From: Camelus bactrianus
Taxonomy: Eukaryota > Chordata > Mammalia > Artiodactyla > Camelidae
Assembly: GCF_048773025.1 (NCBI RefSeq)
Contig: NC_133555.1
Location: 44,099,206-44,163,205, forward strand
Reading direction: 5' to 3'
Length of the DNA: 64,000 bases
Shown: positions 12,040-22,870 of the stretch, one piece after another
How the letters are laid out: each line of letters begins with the position of its first letter
How positions within the stretch are numbered: the first letter of the stretch is position 1
Made by a program: the position numbers and the translations under genes
The notes under the pieces: model-generated
Databases searched by the model: none
Seen by the model: only the letters and a program-made list of their open reading frames with translations
What the model was told of the DNA's origin: nothing

Positions 12040-12258
12040 ACTTTCCAGCTTTTCCTACTTGACAAGCACACAATAGACTTAAAACACCAGATATCAAGAC
12101 CTCTGATATTTTCGGCCAGGGTATCAAAAAGTACTGAAAGCAACCAAGGTAATACTGGAGGCAGTGCAAGCAGGGATGCTAGATCAGCATATGGATCAGG
12201 ACAAGGTTACCCTCAAGGTCAAGGACAACCACAGAGAAAGGAGGGCAAAGCATGGTGA
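12040..12258 (+). other. Short Gly/Gln-rich open frame, unknown
   Basis: A 72-codon stretch open from the stop at 12037 to the TGA at 12256-12258, without an ATG start. Its last third is compositionally striking: Ser/Gly-rich, then the segment AYGSGQGYPQGQGQPQ. I do not recognise the protein. It could be an exon or a scrap of a processed pseudogene, or a chance frame over purine-rich DNA. No clear splice sites or A-tail support the first two options. Confidence 0.15.
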
Positions 12259-12441
12259 ATCACGATCTTCAGTAACTGCTGAAGCTGTATGATAAACATA
12301 AGCAAGACCAAGAACAAGGGTGAAATGTCTGGAATAGCCTTTAAGGTTGGGGTTATTGCCCTGGATCTATCAGGGAAGGAGCACTGCAGTCTCGGGATCC
12401 AGCCAGCCAGAACACTGCTTGAAACTTTTGAATAAGGATTC

Positions 12442-12467
12442 TTTTTTTTTTTTTTTTTTTTTTTTTT
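12442..12467. repeat. Poly(T) tract
   Basis: 26 T in a row immediately left of the LTR at 12478. It could be the tail of an antisense retroposed sequence, but no recognisable body lies to its right, where the LTR starts. Confidence 0.85.
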
Positions 12468-12477
12468 GGAAAGTAGC

Positions 12478-12916
12478 TGTTGAGGAGGACAAAATTTTCC
12501 TTTACCCTTCTTGGTTCTTATGGCTGGTCTTAGAATTAAATTGACATGAGACAGATTAACAGTAGAAAAATCAAACAACAGTTTAATAACATGTATACAT
12601 GGCAGAGACCCAGGAGAAATGAGTAACTCACCAAAACGGCCAAAGCCCTCACCTTAAATAGCACCATCAGCTAAAGACAAAAGAGGATGCTGGAGATAAT
12701 GGCTCTGAACTTCAAAAAGGGGAGGAAGGCAAGTCACATGAAGATGAAAAAACAAACATTATTCTGGAAACAGTCCCTCTATCTAAATGTTTTAGGCAGC
12801 TAAGAGGAGGCAAAAAGAAAACTTCCTGAGTCTTCTGTTTCTTACAAATAATCAGCCTAAATTAATCCTCACGGCAAAGAGACCCATTTTGGGGTGGCAG
12901 ATTTTGCTTCCCTACA
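12478..12916 (-). mobile_element. Solo LTR fossil, ERVL-type
   Basis: Read on the minus strand it starts TGTAGGG and ends with a C-rich stretch and CA, about 440 bases. The left part aligns by eye with a second copy at 21486-21905 ('atggctggtct', 'gacagattaacag'). No internal retroviral region is present. Old and broken. The ERVL assignment is from remembered wording of the LTR 3' end. Confidence 0.5.
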
Positions 12917-13089
12917 TAGTGATGCCACAGCATCTAGGTAGTGTAGATGGAGTACGTGAGGTTGTTCGTGTGAGATGAAGCCAGTGGAGAATAAATCTTT
13001 CAGAAAGTCTGAACCTCGTGGAATTTGAGTGTCCAAAGTTATCTTTAGATTAACATATATATCTTGCTTCTTAGTAGTTCGGTGCTATA

Positions 13090-13215
13090 TGAAATCGTGA
13101 GAAGAACGCAGTTTGAGAGACTAGGTTTCAGATTCTGACTTCCCTTCTGCTGCCACTGTAGCCAAAGGCAAGTCTTTCAGAATCTCTGAACCTCAGCTTC
13201 TTCCTCACATTAAAC
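13090..13215 (+). mobile_element. MIR SINE
   Basis: Sense MIR: 'ccaaaggcaagtctttcag' and 'aatctctgaacctcagcttc' match the MIR core around 'gtcacttaacctctctgagcctcagtttcc'. Truncated at both ends. Confidence 0.7.
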
Positions 13216-13420
13216 GCAAAAGTTAATTTGGGGAAAATGAGTACCTTCGCAGAACTAAATCTCCTCAGTCATTTTATACCCCTTAGTAAAGTTTTCCTTG
13301 TGCCACATTTCTTGCTAACTGCATTCCTGGGTATTATTTATTTTCTTGCTGTGATGACAGAGATCTTTTTCCTAATTATATCCAAAAGTATACTAAAAAG
13401 CTAGTGATGTTTTATATGTA

Positions 13421-13494
13421 TATTTAGAAACAGTTGCAGATTCTGTATGCACAAATAATAGGAAAGTTTTTACATGTTTACTCATTTTTATGTC
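13421..13494 (+). repeat. Local duplicate, copy 1
   Basis: A 74-base segment starting tatttagaaacagttgcaga that recurs at 14381-14453 in the same orientation with about eight differences by eye. Flanks do not match. It is not a repeat family I recognise. Confidence 0.75.
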
Positions 13495-14380
13495 ATGGTA
13501 CGACACCTGTTTGTTTACTTTTAGGAGTTGACATGGGTGCTACTGAAATTTAAATGGCTCAAATATAATTGTGTTATATGTGGCCATTAGTGGCCATTAG
13601 TCTTTGTTTCTTGTTCTATTTAACCACTAAGAAAAATGCTGACAATTTAAGGACTTCAACTGAACAGCAAGTTGCAAAAAAAAAAAAAAAGATGTGTGAG
13701 TTCACTTGAGTTATTTTAGAATCGGAGCTCCACCTACACACACCTGCTGAAAGTGTGGACAGAATGGAGGATATGCTGACAGTCCCTGGGCTGAGAAACC
13801 TCAAAGGAACCTAATAGAAGCTCAAAGGTTCTGGAATTCTCTTAAGGGAATTGCAGAAGGTGGAGGAAATGCTTCCTTTCCAGGTGTCTATCTTCTGTTT
13901 TGAATGTTACAAGCAATCAAAAGGAAACAACAAGCTAATTTACATTTTCAGTTGGAAGCAGAAATGTGTAAATTTTTCTACAAACTAACGCCCCTTGAAA
14001 AGATCAGCAAGCCATGCACATTAATAGTGAGTGAAGAGACTAAAGCCTAAAGAGGTCAACTGCTTTTTCGCAGTTAAATAACCATTTGGTGGAAGAGGTC
14101 TGAGCAGGATGCACATGTCCTAATTCCCAGCCAGTGTCCTCATCACCACTCTATGCACACTTCTCATTTCTCTGTGAGGAAAGGCACTGTCCAGGATGGT
14201 CTTGGTAAACATGTGAGACTTCACTGGGTAAGACTGACAGGCAGTTTCCAAATCATATGCTGGAAACTTCGGGCCAACTTTGATTTTCCTCTCTCACTTT
14301 CCTCTGATCACTGAGGAGGAACGAGTCAAGCTTTCAGATCTGCCTCCCTCTTTCCTATCCACACAGATAGATTCCATAGA

Positions 14381-14453
14381 TATTTAGAAGCAGTTGCAGA
14401 TTCCATATGTACAAATAATAGAAAATTTTTACATGTTTACTCATTCCTATGTC
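14381..14453 (+). repeat. Local duplicate, copy 2
   Basis: Second copy of the segment at 13421-13494, starting tatttagaagcagttgcaga. The spacing is 960 bases and identity is near 89% by eye, which suggests an old segmental duplication or two copies of an unnamed repeat. Confidence 0.75.
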
Positions 14454-15380
14454 TGACCCAATACACTATCCTACCATACAGTCAAGAGCCTTACATTCAT
14501 CTGCCTGAGAAAGAAGTCAGAGTTACACCCCTGGAATTAGAACCTCACAATTCTATAGACTTTATCACTCCCCTGATCTGTGAACTCTCAGATGCCTTCT
14601 GCCAGAGGAATAAACAATAAAACTCCTAAAACACAAAGGCTTGGGATTTGTTTTCAGCACAGCTGGAGAGCGTGTTTCTCTCACAACCAAGCTTTGGAAG
14701 CAAAGAACCCAAAGTTGCAGTCAGAAATGGCTATGACTAAGAGGAAAAACTGAGTAGGTCCTTGGAGAACTGGTGCAAGGAAAAAGTCAGTTCAAGGAGC
14801 TGCTTTGGGCCTGAAGAAGAGAAGCTTCCCAAGGGTCCTCGCCCTGCAGCAGCAGCTCCTGTGACATGAGAACTCCAATCCTGGGACACTGGAAGACGCC
14901 TCTCTGATGGAATGCTTATCACCTGAAACCAGTCACTAGCCCAGGAAACAACTTCTGCCTCCAGATTTGGACTGTGCTCATGCCTAAACTCCACCTAAAT
15001 TATAATCTCAGATGTTGCAGGAAGAACACACCGATTCTCTTTTCAAGTCTGGCCAGTATGCTTCCTGAGACTCCCAACCAAATGGGGCTTCAGAGATAAA
15101 GCAATGAGAAGGCAGGTGGGAAGAACAAATACCAAATGATAACCCTGAAAGTCAGTGAATTAAAAGGACTTGCTCTGGGCCATAATGACCACTGAACTTC
15201 AACAATTAAGAGGAGAATTAAGCTAAGGCTAAGGCAGATGACAGATTAAATTAGAGCCATGTTGAAAACCACAAATCCTGAATCTAAATCATAGATGCCT
15301 TTGGCTCAAACCTCACTCCAAGTTTCTCCTCATATAGTAACTATTTGACCTTAGTAAAAATAAACTGTAATGGAAAAGTC

Positions 15381-16000
15381 ATTAGACTCACATATTTTTT
15401 AAAAAAAGAGAGAAAGGAAAAAACATGAGATAAAAAGCATACACAAGGAAAGAGAATAAGAGCACATGCAAATGATTCCTCAGAGTCTCAGAAAATTCCA
15501 TGGAACTTTCTTTTCTAGAAATACCCCAAAAGGAGAACTGTAAGTTCAAAAATCTCAAAAGAGTTAATAAGATAATTAAAAGGAGCAATAAAATGAGCTG
15601 ACAAAGTGCAGGTAGAAATGTAAGAAGAAAATAAAAATATTACAGAGATTAAAGTCATATTTAAGCAAAAAAACATTAAATGTATATAATTAAAAATACA
15701 GTCAGGTCCCTGGCTTGACAAAGCGCAGACAATCACTCAAACAGTAAGAAAAAGAATAGATCCTTAAAGAATTATTATGGGGATGGTAAGATAAAAAATA
15801 AAGAAGAATCAACACATACATAATTGATATTCTGAGAAAAAAGAAATGAACCAAATATTTATAAATGTATACTTTATATATGTATACTTGATGGTGAAAT
15901 ATTCATTAGCAAGTTCTATCCTGATAAAGTTGCTCAACATAAGGGTTGAAGATAAAATAAATTAAAGACTCAGGCTTCCACTTTTAATAGCAAACGAGGT
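15381..16000 (+). other. AT-rich sequence, possibly old L1/HAL1
   Basis: A-rich sense strand similar in style to L1 ORF1, for example 'gagaaaaaagaaatgaacc', and it leads directly into recognisable L1 at 16020. No diagnostic block is found, so the assignment is weak. Confidence 0.3.
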
Positions 16001-16861
16001 AATTCAGGCCAATTCTCCCATTGGACATGCAAGAAACATTGCATTGAAAACAAACAGAAATGGAAAAGCAAGAAAACCTAAACAAAACCAATAGAAACAA
16101 TAAGTAATTGAAATAGCCCACGGAGGTTCAAGATAATGGAGGTTCCAAACATAAACTTTAAAATAACTGTCCTTGACATATTCAAGGAGGAAAACACAAG
16201 ACTGAGGATTTGGGAGAGAACTAGGAATTATAAAATAGCATTACATCAAAATTCCTTTTTTTGTTTGTGAACTACTTCAAGTCTGTCATTCTGTGTGACC
16301 ACTTGGAATATCTGTGTGTTAAATTTGAAACAGTGAAATGGTGCAAACTCTCAGCTGACATTTGTGTTTTACAAGAATATATATTAGTTCATACATGAAC
16401 TATTATTGAAAATCAAAACTCTTAAACTAAAAAAACACAATTAGCTAAATCAAGAAATTAACATATAGGTTTCAACACCGGTGAAAAGGGAATTATTGAA
16501 CTGGAAGCAAGGTCACAAGAAAATATCTAAAGTGAAACACAGGAGAGAAAAGGATGAAAAAGAGAAAAAAAAGGGTCAGAAAAAAAGTGAGAAAAACTGA
16601 CATACATGGAGTCCCAGAAAGAGAGGTTATAGATAATTGGACCAAAGCAATACTTGAAGAGATTATGGCTTGGAATTTTTAAAAACTAGTGTAAAAAAAA
16701 AAAAATCAAGCTACAGGTTCAAGAAGACCTAAGCAGAGTAAAATTAAATTAAATTAAATTAAATTAAATTAAATTAAATTAAATTAAATTAAATTACAAC
16801 TAAATACCTGATGAACACTAAAAATTCATGAATGCTAAAAAGAGACTTTTAAAAGTGTCAC
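16000..16861 (+). mobile_element. Old L1M ORF1 region, left part
   Basis: Landmarks in order: 'cataaactttaaaataactg', 'ggagagaactaggaattata', 'gaattattgaactggaagca', 'atggagtcccagaaagagag', 'gcaatacttgaagagattat' and 'caagctacaggttcaagaag'. They match the sense order of L1 ORF1 and its flank. A pentanucleotide repeat has expanded inside it at 16737-16796. Confidence 0.75.
16737..16796. repeat. (AAATT)n microsatellite
   Basis: About eleven near-perfect AAATT units inside an otherwise degraded L1. The perfection shows that the expansion is much younger than its host element. Confidence 0.9.
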
Positions 16862-17262
16862 TGTCCCCTGCAGAGACAAAAGGACTCCCATCCAAAGTTT
16901 GGTTCGAAAGTCAAGACTGAAGATGCCACACACACCAAAAGGCTGTGGAAAGGTTTCCTATTTACATACTTGTGTCTCTGGGGAGAGCAGGGAAAGACTC
17001 TCAAGCAGGTCTGAAATGACTTTAGAGAGCGAGCAAAGAAGACTGGCCTGAGTTTCCATTGTGGTTGGAGAGTTGGGCCAGGGTGAGGGCTCTCTTGTGC
17101 AGGTAGGGACTCATGTGGTTTGATTCTCCCACCAGCAGCAAAGGAGGGAGCACCCAGGTTTCTTATAAGCTTGTCCTGATGTGGGGCTGAAGGGGAAGAG
17201 GGAGAGGGGAGGCTTAAAAGCTGTCAGCAGTTAAACATCCAAAAGGGAGTCAGGCTCCTTAC
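16862..17262. mobile_element. Insert of about 400 bases splitting the L1, family unknown
   Basis: L1 ORF1 wording stops near 16860 ('acttttaaaagtg') and resumes near 17263 ('agcagcaacaatcagacttc') at almost the next consensus position. The intervening DNA is GC-richer and purine-rich, with 'gatgccacacacaccaaaag' and 'gtctctggggagagcagg'. This style suggests an LTR-type insertion, but I could not name a family and no clear target duplication is visible. Confidence 0.4.
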
Positions 17263-18300
17263 TCCAAAGAGCAGCAACAATCAGACTTCTCACCAGAGAC
17301 AAAGGAATCCAAGAGAAGATAATGAACCCATACCTTCAAAGTGCTGAAAGCACAAAAGCATCAATCTAGAGTTCAACACTCAGCAAAATATACCTGCAGA
17401 ATGAAGGTGAAACAAAGACAAATAAAAACCAAAAGGATTCATAAGCAGCACATCCAGACCACACTTAAGGAAATAACAACGGGTGTTCTTCAGGCAGAAA
17501 GAAAATAATCCCACGTGTTTTCTTGGAGATGCAGGAAGGAATGAAGAGCAAAAAAAAAAAAAAAAGAGATACATACTAAATATGTGTGTCAACCTAAATG
17601 AATATTTTCTTTACAAAATAACAATAATAATTATCATATTACTATTGTGTTTTACAGGGCTTAAAATATGTAGAGAACTAAAATACACAACCATTACATA
17701 TAAGTGCATAGGAGGTTAAATGGAGTTAAAATGTTTAACATTGCCCAGGAAGAGGATTATGGTCCAAGTAACATTAGACTTTGATAAGTCAAAAGTATAA
17801 ATTGTGACCTCTAGAGTAACCACCAAAAGATATATAATTAAAAAGAAAAAAAAAATCAGATGGGTATCTAGGTAGAAAAAGAAAGTCACACACCGACCTA
17901 CAGAGTGTGTAAGCGTGTATGTTGGGGAGGGAATTCATGAGGTTCTTCTTGTTCTCTACTTTATCCAGTAGACACTGGTGTAACATCCATAAAATCCTGA
18001 GGAAAAGAAGGCATGACCCAATAACTGTATACTAGCCAAGCAGACCTTCAAGGAGTGCAAATGTACCTGAGAAATACTCTTGAAATATGCAAGAATTTAG
18101 GAAATTTTAACACCCGTGAGCCTTTTGTGAAGAAAATTATTAGAATAATGAAGTGAATATAAAAAGAAATAAACCAAAAGAAAGAAAATATGAATGCCAT
18201 GCCAAGGTAAAAGAAATGTTGATGATATATTTAAAAACAGAAGAAAAACTGACAACTGTGGGAATTACATTTAGGGAAAAGGCTATAAATGTTATAAAAT
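17263..18300 (+). mobile_element. Old L1M ORF1 region, right part
   Basis: Continues the element at 16000-16861: 'cttcaaagtgctgaaagca', 'aagacaaataaaaaccaa', 'ggtgttcttcaggcagaaag' and then the inter-ORF-like text 'gactttgataagtcaaaagt' with 'ctctagagtaaccaccaaaa'. The part after about 18000 is harder to place. The ORF2 start is not recognised. Confidence 0.7.
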
Positions 18301-18829
18301 CTGACAACATCAAAATACTGAGGTAATAAAACTAAAAGTGACGGAGAAATAGAAAAAAGTACGTTTGCTAATTTTTTCACTGTAAAAGCAAAGGTTTCCA
18401 AAGATACAGTCCAAAGTTAAATTACGTGCTTCAAATATTGTTCCACATTCATGAAGTTTTAAATAATAAGAATCTTTTAGGATTAATGTATTTTGCAATA
18501 AAAAATACTTACCTTAAGTGTAGCCATTTGATTAGAACTTTATTGTATTTTTAAAGCAAATCTTCCAAAATTCTACCTACATAACTAGTTAGTTTTCTTA
18601 CATATATGCATGGAGTGATGCCTGAAGTGATTTTCACCAGAACTTTATTATTTCTTGGTTTTATTTTTTGTTTTATCTCTGGAAAGTGGGATTTGGAAGA
18701 ATTATCTTTCTGTAATCTTTTCTCTATTGCTTAGATGTTTTATGATGAGCAAGTAAGATTTTAAAAAATGATAAAAAGTAGTTTTTATTATAAAAAGACA
18801 AACAACTGAAAGAGAAATATTTTCAACAA
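18301..18829. other. AT-rich sequence, unassigned
   Basis: Lies between L1 pieces and may be further degraded L1, but no landmark is recognised. No coding signal. Confidence 0.35.
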
Positions 18830-19145
18830 ACAGGACAACCAATTGTCAATATAAAGCAATCTAAAGAACAGAAAAAAAGACAAACACCAGAGACTATGGG
18901 CAAAGAACATGAAAAGTCAATTCATTAAGAAAAAAGCCACACATATCAATAAACAAATAAAATGCTCTACTTCATTAACTATCAAAGCACAAAAATTAAA
19001 GACAGAAATGAGAGATAAATATTTATCAGTTTGGCAAAAATTACAAACACTATTATTCTGTTTGGTGAAGTTGGGCAAATGGCCTCCTGTACAGCATGGG
19101 TATGTGACTCCTAGCAGTTTGTTCTTACATCCTACAGCCAGGTAG
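18830..19145 (+). mobile_element. L1 ORF2 fragment
   Basis: Sense L1 ORF2: 'gggcaaagaacatgaaaagt' with 'cattaactatcaaagcacaa' matches the conserved C-terminal part of ORF2. The adjoining 3' part is at 19385. Confidence 0.7.
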
Positions 19146-19384
19146 TTTAAAGGAGACAAAACATGTTGTGCATTTTTAAATTAGTGAGTTTTAGGTAAAA
19201 TCAGGACAGTCAAGAGATATTATTTGGGGCAATAAAGATCCACGCATGGGAACTCTTCATGTTGTAGTTCTCTTCCAAAATACATAATCTTGTCTTTTAT
19301 CTCATGTTCCTTAAATGTATTTGTGCTGATTTACAGTGACTGGCAACACAATTTCATCCTCTTGAATCAACAAAAGCAATCAGA
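19146..19384. other. Unassigned spacer between two L1 pieces
   Basis: About 240 bases with no L1 landmark between collinear ORF2 pieces. It is either an unrecognised insertion or highly diverged ORF2. Confidence 0.35.
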
Positions 19385-19985
19385 ATTTCTAGTGGGAGTG
19401 TAAAATAATTCAATCACTTTGGAGGAATGTTTGGCAGTTTCTAATAAAGTTAAAATATATCTATACTGCAACCCAGAAATTCCACTCCTAGCTGTGTTTC
19501 CAAGAAAAATGAGTATATATGTCCTTAAAACCTTGTGCAAGAATACTCACAGCAGTTTTATTTATAATAGACAAAAACAGAATACCACCCAAATGTCTAT
19601 CAACAGGAAAATGACTAAACCATGTTTTATTCATACAGTGGAATACTATCCACCAATTTAAAAGACTGTGCTACTGATACACTCAACAACATACATGAAT
19701 CTCAGATGTTATCTGAGCAAAAGAAGTCAGTACACACTATATGCTTTCATGTATAATAAGCTCTAGAATAGCGCAATATATCCATGGCAGCAACAAACGT
19801 CAGAATAGTGGTTATCTTTGGGAAGAGGGCTACTGACTGGAAAGAGATATAAGAAAATTTTCAGGAGTGAGAGAAATCTTCTATTATCTTAATTGCATAA
19901 GTATATACAAAAATTAAGATTCTTCTAAGTTCACCTTGTGATTTCTGAATTTTCACTTAAGAAAATGATAATAAAGTACCACTGC
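19385..19985 (+). mobile_element. L1 3' end (L1M type)
   Basis: 'gcaacccagaaattccactc' near 19469, 'aatgtctatcaacaggaaaa' near 19591 and 'acagtggaatactatccacc' near 19636 are the L1 ORF2 tail, followed by 3' UTR text such as 'cagaatagtggttatctttg'. Sense strand. It continues the piece at 18830-19145. Confidence 0.85.
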
Positions 19986-20454
19986 CTTGAAAGAAAGGTC
20001 ATTTCCCTCACCTGAAAGGATCTGAACATTGTTGCTCCCTACACCTCTCCATCAAGCTTTGCACCTTCTCTCCCGACACTTAGTAGATGCCTGGTTGCCT
20101 GGGAGGATCTGAAGAGCTGAGTGGATTCCATCCAAGGAGAGAAAGGGTGACTGACCCCATTTCATTACTTTGGATGGAGCTGTATCTATGCTGTTTGGTA
20201 AAACAGCACAAATGTAAACGAGGTGTAAACTGCTTTCACATCTCATTTGGGGAACAGATGAGGCGTGAAATGCATTTCACAGGCACAAGTACTGGAGGGG
20301 TATGCTTAGCATGGTGCAATGTAGAACATTTGTTCCTCTTCCCTCAGGGATGCTGGGTTATTTCTGAACGTGGCTACTGTAGGGGGAGCAGGAGCAGGGG
20401 CTGGAGTGTGAGTACAGGAGGAAGATGAAGGGCTCTGCTGTCTCCTGCACTTAA
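19986..20454. other. Unique non-coding sequence
   Basis: No repeat or coding signal recognised. Overlapping frames of 60-113 codons on both strands are random in appearance. Confidence 0.4.
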
Positions 20455-20700
20455 GATCCTTCCTTCCTTCTGCCTGACCACCTCCTACACATCTGTTAAA
20501 GTCCAGCCCAAATTTCCCCTCCCTGCTCACCACTCGCTCTCACTGACTCAGTGGCTCTTTCTGCTTTCTAGTCACCCACAGCCCTTGGCTTGGCACTCAG
20601 AATTGTTACTTATTTCCCCATGTCTTGTATTGTAAGGACAGGAAATGTATACAGCTCTTACAATCTAGTGCTTAGATTCAGCAGTTACTCAATTAACCCT
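20455..20700 (+). mobile_element. L2 3' end
   Basis: Sense L2: 'aaagtccagcccaaatttcc', 'gcactcagaattgttactta', 'gtaaggacaggaaatgtata' and a tail like 'gcttagattcagcagttact' parallel the L2 3' UTR. Confidence 0.55.
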
Positions 20701-21309
20701 TAAGTAATTAATGTGAACTGAGGTGGGGGAAACAGGGAGGGAAAATAATGTATCCAGGGATGGCATCTTAGCAGTCAAATTGTCTCCCAACACCCAAAAG
20801 AAATATAAAGCTCCAAAGACAACTTAAAAGCTTAGAAGATTAATATCATTTTATATCTCTCAAAGACATACACATATACACCCTTCAGGGCAAGCTTACT
20901 TATAAAGATAAATGTGGGATTTATGGTTTTTCAAATCTTTGAAACAGTGTTTTGCTCCCTTTTGTGAGAAGAACTCTGAAATCTCAGATTGATAATTATT
21001 ATAGCTCCATCACCTATTCTAAAAACTTTTGACTGGTTTTATAGGCCTTTGCCCAATAAGCAGATCTTTTTGAAGAGAGCAGTTTAGACCTAAATTCCCA
21101 ATCCTATTGCCTGATAATAGCTGCATATGTCTTTCTGTCAGCCGTAACTTATCGAGATTGGATGGTGACTTTTAAGGTGACCACAATGAGAATGAGTCCA
21201 AGCTAGAATGTAATGAAGCTACTATCATACTAGAGAAATTCTGCTTAGAAAATTCCAGGGAGTTCAGAGAAATTGAGATGTTAGCACATTGGGAAATAAA
21301 TACCTCACT
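20701..21309. other. Unique non-coding sequence
   Basis: No repeat family or coding signal recognised. Confidence 0.4.
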
Positions 21310-21415
21310 AAGATTCAGAAGATCTGAGATCAAGCCTAGTCACAAACTTGGCCTTGGAAAAATTGCTTAAAATCTCCAGATCTCTGTTTCCTCCCCTGTA
21401 AAATATGATCAATTC
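21310..21415 (+). mobile_element. MIR SINE
   Basis: 'aaaattgcttaaaatctcca' and 'ctgtttcctcccctgtaaaa' match the MIR core and 3' part, sense strand. Confidence 0.7.
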
Positions 21416-21485
21416 TGGAGTGCACTCTGCACTTGCTCTATAACCCAATAACTGCCTTCCCAGGAATATATCTCAGACAAGTACC

Positions 21486-21905
21486 TGTTGGGGAGGGGGT
21501 ATTTCCTCCCCCTCCACAACATTCTTGAGTTTCTGGCTGGTCTAATAATAAAACTGATGCAAGACAGATTAACAGAAAAAAAGAAACAAATTTTAATTCA
21601 TGTACATGGAGATCCTATAGAAATGGAACCTAAGATGTGGCTAAAGCAGGCAGCTTTTATACTTTTTAGACAAAGAAACAAATCTGTGAGGAATTCACAG
21701 AATAAAGAAACTTAGGTTTTGGGTATCCAATTAGTGAAGGATCAAAACAAAGTCTGAGCTTAGGATAGTAAATTAAAGAAGTGACAAGGTTTATTTCTCA
21801 GCCCTGAATTCTGCATCTTTGGCAGTAGGATGTCCTTCGACCTCCAGATGCAGGGTATGTACCTTTCACATGAGAAGTTCATTCTTCACTTCCAGGAAAA
21901 CAGAA
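21486..21905 (-). mobile_element. Solo LTR fossil, ERVL-type, second copy
   Basis: Same family and strand as 12478-12916. Shared blocks include 'ggctggtct' and 'gacagattaacag', and both left ends start TGTTG. Its right boundary is uncertain. No internal retroviral region. Old and broken. Confidence 0.5.
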
Positions 21906-22009
21906 AGGAGAGTCAGAGTATTCCTCTTGTATTGATTGTTTCTTAAGTAACTATAATTCAAAATAATCAATATGCTATTGAGGCATATTCGGGGGTGGTC
22001 TGCTCTGGG

Positions 22010-22330
22010 CCCCAATATACCCAAATTCAGATACACAAAGATATTCATCACAACACTGTTTATAAAAGCGAAGAGTTGGAAACAACAGGAAAGCGTATCA
22101 ATATGGGCATGTGTAATCAATGTTTGCATGTAAAATAGACCCACATAAGATGGGCCTTGTAAACAAAAGGTTAGGTGAAAAATGAAATACGCAGTTTGGA
22201 ATTTATAGCACAATATATAGCATTTAGGTAAAAAAAATTCAAGATAGAGGGAAATGAGACATTTTAGAGATGAAAGAGAAAAATAATACAAAATATTGAG
22301 TAAAATAAAAAGACACTATATATAAAGTAC
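22010..22330 (+). mobile_element. L1 3' fragment
   Basis: 'caacactgtttataaaagcg' and 'gaagagttggaaacaacagg' are L1 ORF2-tail wording on the sense strand, followed by degraded 3' UTR. Confidence 0.6.
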
Positions 22331-22379
22331 TGATAACCTAAAGACATTAAATCTTGGTTTAGCAAAAACACAGGAAAAG

Positions 22380-22870
22380 ATAGGCAACGATTTCCAGATG
22401 GACAAAGTTTTTATTTTCCCTGTTTATCTCACGTCAGAGTTAAAAATCCCAAGATTTTCAATGGCTTTAAATGTGGCCTCACATTTTGACCAGATCATCC
22501 ACTGTATTTGAAAAAAGGTTAGGCCCCCCCATATGTTTAAATAACATATGCTGAACAATGTAAGTGGTAGATTGTCACAGATTTTTTGCTCAGTATTGAC
22601 AATCAAGGCATTTTTTTTTGTTAATGCAATGTTAATTGGGACCATGCTAACATGTAATTAATTTTAAGTACAATAGCTCATTTGTCAACAAAGGGGGGTA
22701 AAAATATTAATTGAAACATATGTGAATGGTTATTTCCTGGGTGTTGGAAACATCCCACAATTAAAGTTAATCACAGTGTGATTAATTGATTTTAATTGAT
22801 TCAAGATGGGTTCCTATGGCATAACGTAAGTTTGTCAATAAAACTTATAATTAAGCCTCATTATGAAAAG
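22380..22870. other. AT-rich unique block, candidate conserved enhancer
   Basis: Repeat-free, with many homeodomain-like cores: 'gtaattaattttaag' near 22655, 'ttaattgggacc' near 22632, 'gattaattgattttaattg' near 22780, plus the palindrome at 22767-22785. This texture is typical of developmental enhancers, but conservation cannot be tested here. Confidence 0.3.
22767..22785. promoter_or_regulatory. Palindromic TTAATCACA-g-TGTGATTAA site
   Basis: Two perfect 9-base inverted arms around one base. The TTAAT/ATTAA pairing resembles paired homeodomain or HNF1-type dimer sites. HNF1 sites (GTTAATNATTAAC) are shorter, so binding by HNF1 itself is unlikely. Motif evidence only. Confidence 0.3.

Larger units (their letters stand above)
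13216..15380. other. Unique non-coding sequence with a local duplication
   Basis: No gene or known repeat is recognised. It contains a 10-base tandem unit at 13581-13600, an A-tract at 13676-13690 and two copies of a 74-base segment (13421 and 14381). Confidence 0.4.

Noticed and set aside
21866-22291. 141-codon minus-strand frame as a membrane protein
   Set aside because: Hydrophobic because it reads the antisense of an A-rich L1 3' end.
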